DNA from: Actinomadura bangladeshensis
Lineage (GTDB): Bacteria > Actinomycetota > Actinomycetes > Streptosporangiales > Streptosporangiaceae
Direction of reading: 5' to 3'
Length of the DNA stretch: 43,201 nucleotides
Assembly (NCBI RefSeq): GCF_004348335.1
Contig: NZ_SMJW01000036.1
Span: 1-43,201, forward strand
The position numbers and the translations under genes were made by a program. A model generated the notes under the pieces. It saw only the letters and a program-made list of their open reading frames with translations. It was not told where the DNA came from and ran no database searches. Position 1 is the first letter of the stretch. Each line of letters begins with the position of its first letter. Positions 17,347 to 25,303 of this stretch are shown here, piece by piece.

Positions 17347-17813
17347 CCGCGCCTTCCGATCCTCACCCGTCTTTACTCGAGCTCTACAAACTCGCCGTCG
17401 AGATGGCGGACCGGGTCTCGGCCCGGCGCGGGCTGTCCAACTCCTTCTTCTTGACCGTCCAGACCGCCTTCATCGCCGCGACCGGGGTCACCGGGAGCAG
17501 CATCGCCAAGTCGCTGTGGACGTCCCTAGTATTCGGGCTCGCGGGTGTCACCTTGTCGTTGGCCTGGTGGGTGCAGCTCCATAGCTACCGCCGACTGAAC
17601 GGCGCCAAGTTCGCGGTCATCAACGCCCTCGAGAGGCAGCTCCCGGCCCAGATATTCACTGACGAGTGGACGGTGCTCCAGCAGACTGCTCAAGGTCCGC
17701 GGCGATCGCGCTACGCCGAACTCGGGTTCAGTGAACGGATGGTGCCGCTGGTCTTCCTGGTGCTGCACCTGCTGCTTCTCGCGGCCCGGCTCGTGGGAAA
17801 GTACCTGTCGTGA
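17343..17813 (+). CDS. RipA-family small membrane protein, second gene of TIR-like operon
   Basis: A 156-residue protein starting at GTG 17343, overlapping the previous stop as GTGA. The N-terminus LLELYKLAVEMADRVSARRG leads into NSFFLTVQTAF, then hydrophobic helices near 34-50, 60-79 and 131-152. Between them lies the family signature SYRRLNGAKFAVINALERQL followed by PAQIFTDEW, and later RYAELGFSERMVP. This agrees with the RipA-family octameric membrane proteins as I remember them. Small oligomeric membrane proteins of this size act as pore-type effectors in several nucleotide-signalling defence systems, so a membrane-disrupting effector partnered with the TIR-like protein is a reasonable inference. 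The next gene again overlaps by four bases. Confidence 0.78.
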   Translation: MTAPSDPHPSLLELYKLAVEMADRVSARRGLSNSFFLTVQTAFIAATGVTGSSIAKSLWTSLVFGLAGVTLSLAWWVQLHSYRRLNGAKFAVINALERQLPAQIFTDEWTVLQQTAQGPRRSRYAELGFSERMVPLVFLVLHLLLLAARLVGKYLS

Positions 17814-18112
17814 GCTACATCGACGATATCGCCGACCTGGTGCGCGGCTGCCTCCCCTCTGAGGCCCTCCCACCCGAGGATGCAGCGGCATTGTTCCTGA
17901 TCTACGCACTCCTCGTCCGCGCCAAAGGCCAGGCGACCACAGCGGAGGATGTCCACGACGCCTGGTCCGCATGGATGGCCACCGTCAACCCCGAACACGA
18001 CGCGCTGCTCCCCTTCGACGAACTGAGCGTCGAGGCGCGCGCTCAAGACGCCGCGTACGTCCGCGCGATCCACGACGCCGCCCTGAGGCTGGAGAAGAGA
18101 GGACACCTTTGA
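17810..18112 (+). CDS. Small acidic helical protein (DUF7701-like), third gene of TIR-like operon
   Basis: A 100-residue acidic protein from GTG 17810 (GTGA overlap with the RipA-like gene). It reads MSYIDDIADLVRGCLPSEAL, then AALFLIYALLVRAKGQATTA, then EDVHDAWSAWMATVNPEHDA, then LLPFDELSVEARAQDAAYVR, all helical. It matches a small actinomycete family I recall as DUF7701, with the conserved VHDAWSAWM and PF.EL..E.R core. No enzyme motif or membrane segment is seen. Strict translational coupling to two membrane proteins suggests a regulator, adaptor or inhibitor of the complex; this is inference. Confidence 0.72.
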   Translation: MSYIDDIADLVRGCLPSEALPPEDAAALFLIYALLVRAKGQATTAEDVHDAWSAWMATVNPEHDALLPFDELSVEARAQDAAYVRAIHDAALRLEKRGHL

Positions 18113-18369
18113 CCTCGTCTGAGGCTCGGCCAGCTGTCGGCCAGGCCAAACTTTAGTATTTGAGAAGCTTACGTACTGGAAGCGCAACTCGTCGGAGTCT
18201 CGCCTGTGCTGGTCCGAGAGACACCTGAGGGGAGACCAGGTGCCTGTCCTGGCTTTCCGCCCCCGGAGCAGCGCCTTGGTTCGGTATCGACTGCGATACT
18301 GCCGCTAGCCGCAGGAATCGCATGCGATTCCGCAAGGTCGAAAGGCGGCATGAAAAGAAGCAGGCCAAG

Positions 18370-18404
18370 GTTGCACTTGCCGAAAATTACGTCCGCGCAG
18401 GTCA
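18370..18404. repeat. Terminal inverted repeat of IS copy 2 (transposase 3' end)
   Basis: Plus strand begins GTTGCACTTGCCGAAAA and pairs with the reverse complement of 19333-19367 with only a few mismatches. The transposase stop codon (18404-18402) lies inside it, as is usual for compact IS ends. Confidence 0.7.
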
Positions 18405-19240
18405 AGCGGCATGTTCGTACTCGTTGAGGATTCCGCCCAGCCGTTGCGTTCTTCGGATGTTCAGGTGGGCGATCTGGTTCGGTTCGGTGATCGCTGGAGG
18501 CAGCGGCTTCAAGGGGCGTGCGTTGGCGATGCCTTGGTGAGGTCGATGCTCGTTGTAGAAGGTCTCGAACTCGCGGAGGGCGTGGAGCAGGTGCCGCTGG
18601 TTCCAGACCAACGTGCGGTCCAGGAGTTCACGGCGGCAGGTCTGCACCCGCCGCTCCATCACCGCGTTCATCCTCGGCATCCGCACCCCGGTCAACACCA
18701 CCCGGATGCCGGCATCGGCCAGCACCGCATCGAAGACCTCAGGGAATTTGCCGTCCCGATCAGGATCAGAAACCGTGCCCGGCAGCCCACGTCCTCCAGA
18801 TCCATGACCAGGTTCCGCGCCGCCTGGGTCACCCACGATGCGGTCGGGTGGGCGGTGGCGCCCAGAACGCGGATGCGGCAGGTGTGGTGCTCGATGACCG
18901 CCAGCACGTACATCCGCGCACCCGTGAGCGTGACAGTCTCCAGGAAGTCACACGCCAGCAGCGCCTCGGTCTGGGAACGTAGGAAGCTGGCCCAGGTGGT
19001 GGCGGAACGCTCGGGCGCCGGGTCGATGCCAGCGTCGTTGAGGATCTCCCAGACGGTAGAGGCCGCGACCTTGACGCCGAGCACCAGCAACTCGCCGTGC
19101 ACCCGCCGGTAGCCCCAGCCCGGGTTCTCCCGCACCAAGCGCAGTACCAGCAGCCGGATGGAGCGGACGGTCGGCGGGCGGCCCGGCCTCGTGGGTCTGG
19201 ATCGGGCGGCGTGCTGGCCCGCGATCAGGTCCAACAGCAC
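18402..19240 (-). pseudogene. IS copy 2 transposase, N-terminally deleted and frameshifted
   Basis: The first frame (GTG 19240 to about 18765) carries [54 protein letters not shown] and MDLEDVGCRARFLI. The second frame (about 18760-18402) continues with RDGKFPEVFDAVLADAGI, MNAVMERRVQTCRREL and FYNEHRPHQGIANARPL. Comparison with copy 1 shows one G missing near 18760, in the stretch encoding IRDRDGK. The N-terminal domain of about 100 residues expected in this family is absent. Confidence 0.82.
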
Positions 19241-19332
19241 AACCGCCCATCATCCAGGGGCGAGGGCGATGTCGTGGCCTGTCCCACGACGGTTCCCGAC
19301 CCTGCGTCGCAACCCGCCGGACATTACGGCTC

Positions 19333-19367
19333 TCACCTGCACGGACGTACTTTTCGGCAAGCACAAC
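19333..19367. repeat. Terminal inverted repeat of IS copy 2 (transposase 5' end)
   Basis: Plus strand reads TCACCTGCACGGACGTAC then TTTTCGGCAAG, the inverted partner of 18370-18404. Copy 3 sequence resumes directly after it. Confidence 0.68.
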
Positions 19368-20132
19368 GTTCCATCCGCACGCTGGTGCTGCGCATGGGCC
19401 ACGAGAACCCGAGCTGGGGGTACAGGCGGGTGCACGGCGAGCTGCTGGTCCTCGGGGTGAAGGTCGGCGCCTCCACGGTGTGGGAGATCCTCAAGGACGC
19501 CGGGATCGACCCGGCACCCCAATGCGCATCCGGCACATGGGCGTCGTTGCTGCGGTCCCAAGGCGACGCCCTGTCGGCTTGCGACTTCCTGGAGACCGTC
19601 ACCCTGACTGGGGCGCGCATGTAGTGCTGGCCGTGATCGAGCACCGCACCCGCCGGATCCGCGTCCTGTGCGCGACCGCCCATCCAACGGCCGCGTGGGT
19701 GACGCAGACCGCAAGGAACCTGGTCATGGACCTGGAGGACGCCGGGTGCCGGGCGCGGTGGGCTGGTCCGGGACCGCGACGGCAAGTTCCCTGAGCTGTT
19801 TCGACGCGGTCCTGGCCGACGCAGGCATCAAGATGGTGCTCACCGGGGTGCGAATGCCACGGATGAACTCAATCATGGAACGTTGGGTGCAGACCTGCCG
19901 CCGCGAACTGCTGGACCGGGCCCTGATCTGGAACCAGCGCCACCTGCTCCACACGCTGCGCGAGTTCGAGACCTTCTACAACGAGCACCGGCCGCACCGG
20001 GGCATTTCCAACGCCCGCCCGTGCACTCCGCTGCCTCCACCGATCACTGCCCCCGACCAGATCGCCGATCTGAACGTACGAAGACACCAACGTCTCGGTG
20101 GAATCCTCAACCAGTACCAGCATGCCGCCTGA
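19368..20132 (+). pseudogene. DDE transposase remnant, IS copy 3 (5' truncated, multiple frameshifts)
   Basis: Plus-strand relative of copies 1 and 2. It starts inside the transposase at [20 protein letters not shown], directly after the inverted repeat of copy 2. The first frame stops with TAG after [10 protein letters not shown] (near 19621). A second frame carries [15 protein letters not shown] to [12 protein letters not shown] third carries MVLTGVRMPRMNSIMERWVQ to GGILNQYQHAA at 20132. A degraded end (TGACCTGCATGGATG then TTTTCGGCAT, about 20130-20155) resembles the IS terminal repeat. It is inactive. Confidence 0.8.
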
Positions 20133-20793
20133 CCTGCATGGATGGGGTTTTCGGCATGAGCAAGGTCGGACTCCATGTGTTGGAAAAGGCGGCCACATCG
20201 CCGAAGAGGCGGAGCCGACGGGCAGCGCGTGGTTCGGCGGACTCGGACATCTCCAGCGGAACCGCGTCGCCGGCTTGCGTACAGGCGATCGGCCCGCTCG
20301 CGCAACCCCGCGGACGCCCGCTCCTGAAAGTCCTCGTAGGACGCCTGGACTCGCCTGATCCTCTTCACGCCGCTCGATCTCAGACCCGGGCGATGGCGCA
20401 GCTGGCGAACCCGCCGCACAGGGGGCCGCCCCCGCAAGGACGTTCGCGCCGTCGGCGGCGTCACGTGACGATCCGGACGTGTTGGCCCCGCCCGTCGTCG
20501 ACCAGATCCGCAGCCTCCACGCCTACAGCGACAACGAGATCTCATCCAGCTCTAAAGGCGGCCGGAGCGCCAACCGTCGAGTCCCGCCGGCGAGAGGCTC
20601 CGAACGCCCGAAAGCCTTTGACGCTCTCGAGCGTCGGCACGACAATGAACCATGACACCGTACTCGAGGAGAGCGGCTTGCCATTCTCTGTTCCGCGCCG
20701 GCGCTGACACCGACCGGATCGATCACGAGTGCCGACCGGCGATGCCAGCGAGCAGCGCAGGGCCGTCCGGCCGCAATAGGCCTTTATCTTACA
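20133..20793. other. Intergenic after IS copy 3, no gene called
   Basis: About 660 bases. The first 25 or so bases are the degraded IS end. Several frames remain open on both strands, as expected at this GC content, but they lack ribosome sites and recognisable motifs. A minus-strand stretch near 20190-20370 (VQASYEDFQERASAGLRERA) looks protein-like and may be a gene relic; I could not name it. Confidence 0.4.
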
Positions 20794-21762
20794 ATGGTCA
20801 CATATCGCCCGCTGTGGCTGCCGCCGCTGGTCACTGTCTTGTCCTCCAACTTGAGGGCCCTCTCGTGGGCCGGCCTGGTGATCGCGGTCGTGTGCGTGCT
20901 TGCCTTCCTGATCCTCTACCTGACCGGGTGGCGCGCCTGCGTCGGGCTCCTTCGTCTGGACGGAAGCGGCGGCACACCCGGCCCGGACGACCTCACCGAA
21001 AAGATCACGGTCTCCGGCAAGGCGATGCACGCGCTGACCGCGATTGACTACGGTGTGTCGCCCGGTAGCCCCTTGGAGGGAGAACTGCACCGACGCTGGA
21101 GACAGTCCGAGAACCTCCATTCTGCCTACCTGCCCCGCCGGCACCGGGCGAGTCACTGTCGGGTCAACGCGGGCGGCGTCGGTTCGTGGGAAGCACCGAG
21201 GCGATTGCCGGTGATCGCCGACTGCGTCGCCCAGACGCTCGAACCGATCACAGCGGCCCCCCATCTCAAGACCGGCCACTCTCTCACCGGTATCGGGGGA
21301 GCATCGGCCCTGCGGCGAGATCCTGATCCCGAGGCGTTCCGGCCGGGGTCGGGCCTCTCCATCTGGAAGCGCGCTGACGCGATATGGGCGCTGGTGATCA
21401 CAACACTGATCGCCGCCGTCAGGGGCTTGGTCGTTCAGGAGGCGCCGTGGGGATCACGTTGGACGACAGTTCCCGCGTCGGGGATTGCGGCCCATCCGAC
21501 AGCGGCCCAGGCTGTCGACGCGGCGACTCAGCCGGACCGTCCGGTACCTGGACTCAAAGCCGCAGGCCAGGTGATGTTCCTGTCTGCCGTCATCACACGG
21601 ATTCACCCTCATATCCCCGGAGGCCGCCTTCGCAGCGGCTATGATGGTCGCCATCACCTGCACCGTGCCGCGATCGAAAGCCGCCGAATAAGCCGCAGAA
21701 GACGAGGGCGGAGCACAATGAGCTCGTTGACGGTGAGAACAGCCCCAATCGGACGCCGGTAG
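20794..21762 (+). CDS. Possible hypothetical membrane protein
   Basis: ATG 20794 opens a 322-residue frame with a convincing membrane helix near 23-44 (LSWAGLVIAVVCVLAFLILY), followed by a polar section with good GC-rich third positions up to about 21100. After that, composition is less protein-like, with many Pro, Arg and His, and only a weak second hydrophobic patch (AIWALVITTLIAAVRGLVV). No Shine-Dalgarno is visible. I suspect a real N-terminal half fused by mutation to non-coding frame, i.e. a decaying gene. It ends six bases before the second TIR-like gene, so it could be its former operon partner. Family unknown. Confidence 0.35.
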   Translation: MVTYRPLWLPPLVTVLSSNLRALSWAGLVIAVVCVLAFLILYLTGWRACVGLLRLDGSGGTPGPDDLTEKITVSGKAMHALTAIDYGVSPGSPLEGELHRRWRQSENLHSAYLPRRHRASHCRVNAGGVGSWEAPRRLPVIADCVAQTLEPITAAPHLKTGHSLTGIGGASALRRDPDPEAFRPGSGLSIWKRADAIWALVITTLIAAVRGLVVQEAPWGSRWTTVPASGIAAHPTAAQAVDAATQPDRPVPGLKAAGQVMFLSAVITRIHPHIPGGRLRSGYDGRHHLHRAAIESRRISRRRRGRSTMSSLTVRTAPIGRR

Positions 21763-21768
21763 GCGGTC

Positions 21769-22761
21769 ATGAGATCGTCCGTCGGAAAACGTGTTCAGTT
21801 CGTGGCGTCACTGATGAGGTACTACACAATAGTCACCTCGACCTGTTTCTTCGGCGAGTGGGCCCTACTGTTCGTACTGGGGGTGTTCGGATGGTCTGGC
21901 GTCGACGAGGTCGCAGACGGAACGTTCACCTGGGCAGGACTGGCCGCTTTGCTGGGTTGGATCCTGGTTCCGATCAGGCGCCGCCTTTCCCGTCTCGGGC
22001 GCCGACTCGCGACCGAAATCCTGTTGTCGCCGAGCCAGCTCGGCGACGCCGACTATGTGCTGTATCTCCGGCCGTTCGACGCAGACCGCCGCAACTACCG
22101 CCTGCCGAAGGCGAAATATGGCATCACGTACGTCGACCCGGGGACGGGCCAAGTGGAATCACAGATCACCGTCGAACGTCATGATCTCACGCTAGAGGAG
22201 GAGTTGGCCAGCATATTCAAGCGCTTCGGCAGGCCGATCGCCGTCGGACGCCCGGGGGAGAAGGTTCCCCTTCCAGGAGCCGATCGGATGTACCTTCCTC
22301 GCGATGGCTGGAAGCCGGTCGTGAGTGAACTCATCCGCGGTGCCCGGCTCGTGATCATCGTCGGGGCGACGACCGAAAGCATCCTGTGGGAACTGATTGA
22401 GGCAAGACGTCTGCTTCCGCTTCCTCGGCTTGTCATCCTGGCGCACGGCGACGAAAGCTCCTATGAACTATTCCGGACCGCGGTCCGGAACGAATTCGGT
22501 CGACATATCGCTCGACAGGGAGTAGATTTTCCGGCGGCACCTGAGCTTCCGGACCCTCCGCCACCGGACCACAGGGATTCCCAGGGGTTCTGGAATTCAT
22601 TCAGCAGCGCGCTCTGGGGAGCGGTTCGTTTCGAGTTCGACGGTACGCCCCATTTCTTCAGGTTTGATGACAAGCGTGACCTGAAGTGGGGTTCATGGCC
22701 GTTCATCGGGGATCTCACCGACGAACTCTCGCAACTTCGCCGCCGGAAGCCTGAGGAGTGA
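21769..22761 (+). CDS. Membrane-anchored TIR-like protein (second paralogue)
   Basis: A 330-residue protein from ATG 21769. Two membrane helices lie at about 20-40 and 53-69, followed by basic RRRLSRLGRRLA facing the cytosol. The domain from 96 onward reads YVLYLRPFDADRR, LEEELASIFKRFGRPIAVGR, PRDGWKPVVSELIRGARLVI, VGATTESILWELIEARR (E208) and LVILAHGD. These blocks match in order those of the 15334-17346 protein (YLRNF, YGPVIAV, GWKKTV, VVVGAT, HFEL). E208 in ILWELIEA sits where the catalytic Glu of TIR domains is expected. The C-terminal 80 residues are unique to this copy (FRFDDKRDLKWGSWPF). It has no RipA-like partner nearby. A defence or signalling role is inferred. Confidence 0.75.
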   Translation: MRSSVGKRVQFVASLMRYYTIVTSTCFFGEWALLFVLGVFGWSGVDEVADGTFTWAGLAALLGWILVPIRRRLSRLGRRLATEILLSPSQLGDADYVLYLRPFDADRRNYRLPKAKYGITYVDPGTGQVESQITVERHDLTLEEELASIFKRFGRPIAVGRPGEKVPLPGADRMYLPRDGWKPVVSELIRGARLVIIVGATTESILWELIEARRLLPLPRLVILAHGDESSYELFRTAVRNEFGRHIARQGVDFPAAPELPDPPPPDHRDSQGFWNSFSSALWGAVRFEFDGTPHFFRFDDKRDLKWGSWPFIGDLTDELSQLRRRKPEE

Positions 22762-23220
22762 AGGCCTGAGCCGATGATCAGACGGGCCGGTGGTGAACGA
22801 CGGCTTGCCGCCCGGCTCGCCCCCACCGAGAGCGGCACCTGCACACTCCGACGGGTCGGTTATCGGGACCGGCCACGCGATCGTCGCCTCGGCACCGAGC
22901 CGACCAGGGCCGGCGCCAGGATACCGGTGAACAGCCAGCCGCCTTTCCTGGCTCCGTGGTAGGACGGCCGCCGTTGCGCTGTCGAAGGGCAGACGGAACC
23001 TCTTGGCGGGGGCACTGCGGACGCTGACCTGTCGGCGATATCGGAGGCAGTGTCTGTGCTGCGCCGCGAGATCGACGAAGGAATGCCATGGGAGAGAACC
23101 GGAAAGGCGCTAACGCCTCGATCTTCCGCAGACGCGACGCCGCTGTGACCGGCGCCGACTGCGAGCACGCCACGGTGTCCATGCTCGCCCTGCATCTCCT
23201 CCGGTCCTGCCCGGCGTTCA
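22762..23220. other. Intergenic, possible small relic
   Basis: About 460 bases with no confident gene. A plus-strand stretch near 23030-23110 (ADLSAISEAVSVLRREIDEG then MPWERTGKAL) looks like a coding fragment, preceded by a TAG near 22961 and without a start. It may be the tail of a lost gene. Confidence 0.35.
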
Positions 23221-23535
23221 TTAACACCCATCTCCTCCCGACGGTCCTGTGTCCAGCCAACGCTGCAGCCACTGGGCCACCGTGAGCGGACTCCCGGCCG
23301 AGCCACGCAACCGCACCAACGCCGCTTCTGCGGACTTACGGGTCCGGAAACCGCCACGGCGGACACGTCGACGGCGACCATCCGTCCCGGTCCCCAACTC
23401 CAGTCGCAGGTACCAGCTGCCGTGGCTGCGCTCGGCCGCCAACCGCGGGCACCTACTGCCCAACGCCCAGCCGCCGCCCGGATCCTCACAGCCGCATCGC
23501 CGGTACACACCACCGGCACTCCTCGCTCTTCTCAT
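23221..23535 (-). pseudogene. N-terminal fragment of a tyrosine integrase
   Basis: About 100 residues of an integrase arm-binding and core-binding start: SAGGVYRRCGCEDPGGGWAL, RCPRLAAERSHGSWYLRLEL, RRVRRGGFRTRKSAEAALVR and LTVAQWLQRWLDTG. It then ends in unrelated residues and a stop. The catalytic domain is absent. It is strongly similar to the N-terminus of the damaged integrase at 27851-29168 (GGVYRRCGCED, RSHGSWYLRLELG, VRRGGFPTRKAAEEEL). It marks a former integration end. Confidence 0.75.
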
Positions 23536-23671
23536 GAGGTCAGGGTGGGCGGCCTGCCGATGCCTCGACCATCACGGACGGCGACAGACTGGTCTACCGA
23601 GCACGACAGCACCGCCTCGGGCTAGGGATCCCATCCCACCTACACAACCTCGTCCCGATCCGCACGATTCG

Positions 23672-23926
23672 GTAGGCGGGACCCACGGGTTTCGTCGACT
23701 GGGCCGCCAGCCAGCCACTGGAGCACTCGATCGGGTTCAACATGGCCGGCGACCTCTGCGCCGTGACCTTCGCGCCACCCGAGCATGTGCGAAGTGCGCG
23801 ACACTCCGACTATCAGCCGCGGCCAGACATATTGGTGCCCAAGCTGACCGGCCCGGTGGCCGAAGGGGATGCAGATCATCATCCGACGCGAACGCACCCA
23901 CGCCGGTGCCCAACTGCGCTTCAGAC
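23672..23926 (+). mobile_element. IS1380-family transposase remnant
   Basis: Short blocks in different frames match the order seen in actinomycete IS1380 transposases: GGTHGF near 23680, then LEHSIGFNM (23720s), then VPKLTG (near 23840), then WPKGMQIIIRRERTHAGAQL (23855-23920) before a stop. At least one frameshift separates them and both ends are missing. It is a small scar without coding capacity. Confidence 0.5.
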
Positions 23927-24070
23927 CTTGACTGCCGCGTTCACCTCTGGTTCAAGGGAAGGACGGCGGAACGTCGGAGAGGGCAGGAGACTGTCCGACC
24001 CACTACGCAGGTCCATCAAGAACGCATCCAACCTCACTTGCCGACTCCGACCTCCCTGAAGGAGACAGCA

Positions 24071-25027
24071 TTGACAAGTCATACGGTTGGTTTTGTCTAC
24101 GTCCTCAGCAATGGCGCGATGCCGGGGATCGTCAAGGTCGGCATGACCACCAAGCTTTCTGAGGACCGCGCGAAGCAGCTCCAAGAAACGGGCGTCCCTC
24201 TCCCCTTCGATGTGGAGTTTCGTTGTGCAACTTCGCATCCCAGAGCTGTCGAAGCAGAGGCCCACGCCCGGCTGGCTTACTGCCGGGTTGCCCCTAATCG
24301 GGAATTCTTCAAATGCCCTCCGTCGCTGGCCATAGAGGCGGTCAAGGCCGCCCTGCTGGAGACTTCCAGCCTCCCCGCCTGGAATGTCGATCACCAGCAC
24401 TATGTCAAGCGTGGTGATCGCATCGCGGTTACCATGAAGGCCGACGACCTCTTCGTTGTCCTGTCCTATCCGAGCCTCTTCGCGCAGCAAGCTGAGCCAA
24501 TCGACTTCTGGCAGGCGCATAGCGACGGCGATCTTTTGGAGCTGATGGGTGCGGATGACCCCGGTCATGTTGCTGGGTTCAGTGACGATGACCCCGGCGG
24601 CGAGGCAGACCCTGTTCCGTTCCTCGACCGTGCAGGCACAACGCCCAACGGTGCCATCAACGGTCGCGAACGCCTGATGTCCGGTGAACGCCTCCTATGG
24701 CTTCGGTCAGCGCCTGACGGCCAGTTCTGCGCCAGCGCGATGTTCGAGATGCACAGCCACTGTCAGGCCATAAGCCGCACCTGGGACGTGAAGCTGACTC
24801 CGGATGGTTTTCCCCTTCTGCTGAACATTCCAACCTTTGAGGAACTGCCTCCAAGTTTTGTCCGCACAGTCCGGGCAGCGATGCAGATGGGCATCCCGCG
24901 CAACTGGGCGCCGCGCAACCCAGATCCGGCAGATGGATGGGCGACAGTAGCCAATGATCCTCAACCTCCCGAATACTGGCTCACCCAACTAGAGCCTCCG
25001 AAACGCCACCGCAGGAGCCAAAAGTAA
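24071..25027 (+). CDS. GIY-YIG nuclease family protein (T5orf172 type)
   Basis: TTG 24071 is chosen because AAGGAGA lies six bases upstream and the GIY-YIG domain starts immediately after (MTSHTVGFVYVLSN). GFVYVLSN (7-14) and IVKVG (20-24) are the GIY and YIG elements. KQLQETGVPLPFDVEF, then AVEAEAHARLAYCRVAPNRE and FFKC complete the T5orf172/Mug113 type domain, about residues 5-100. The remaining 220 residues are not recognised. They include an acidic linker (FSDDDPGGEADP) and a compact C-terminal part (LWLRSAPDGQFCASAMFEMH). The protein has 318 residues and no membrane segment. T5orf172 proteins occur in phages and defence regions as DNA nucleases. It sits alone between two integrase relics, which suggests cargo. 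Confidence 0.8.
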   Translation: MTSHTVGFVYVLSNGAMPGIVKVGMTTKLSEDRAKQLQETGVPLPFDVEFRCATSHPRAVEAEAHARLAYCRVAPNREFFKCPPSLAIEAVKAALLETSSLPAWNVDHQHYVKRGDRIAVTMKADDLFVVLSYPSLFAQQAEPIDFWQAHSDGDLLELMGADDPGHVAGFSDDDPGGEADPVPFLDRAGTTPNGAINGRERLMSGERLLWLRSAPDGQFCASAMFEMHSHCQAISRTWDVKLTPDGFPLLLNIPTFEELPPSFVRTVRAAMQMGIPRNWAPRNPDPADGWATVANDPQPPEYWLTQLEPPKRHRRSQK

Positions 25028-25303
25028 CCGACACCATCGTGGGATGCTGGGGCTGAGCGGAGTGCCTGCAGGTGATCACAAGGTTCATGCGAGGAGCCGA
25101 ACCGTTCACCTCAGGAACTGGGGTCGAGCTTCACCGGCACGTCGCCGAACTGGGCGCACAGGTCGAGACGTTGACGGTCAGCCAGGCGGAGGGGTCCGAC
25201 ACCCTAGCCAGCTAGCCCACACCCGGGGGTCGCCCTCGGACCCACCCTCGATGCGGACCGTGGGGCCGATGGCTGCGGCTGAACCTCGGCCGTTGAAGAG
25301 AGG

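Larger units (their letters stand above)
18370..19367 (-). mobile_element. IS copy 2: internally deleted IS with both terminal inverted repeats
   Basis: About 1.0 kb bounded by matching terminal inverted repeats of about 35 bases (18370-18404 and 19333-19367). Reading inward, each shares CTTGCCGAAAA and TACGTCCG. The transposase inside is on the minus strand but lacks the N-terminal helix-turn-helix third expected for the family and carries a frameshift. The element is therefore a deletion derivative that could only move if a full-length relative acts in trans. It abuts the inverted copy 3 at 19368. No target-site duplication could be identified. Confidence 0.7.

Noticed and set aside
20542-21279. 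245-residue minus-strand ORF
   Set aside because: No domain, no ribosome site and Gln/Arg/Asp-rich composition typical of antisense frames.
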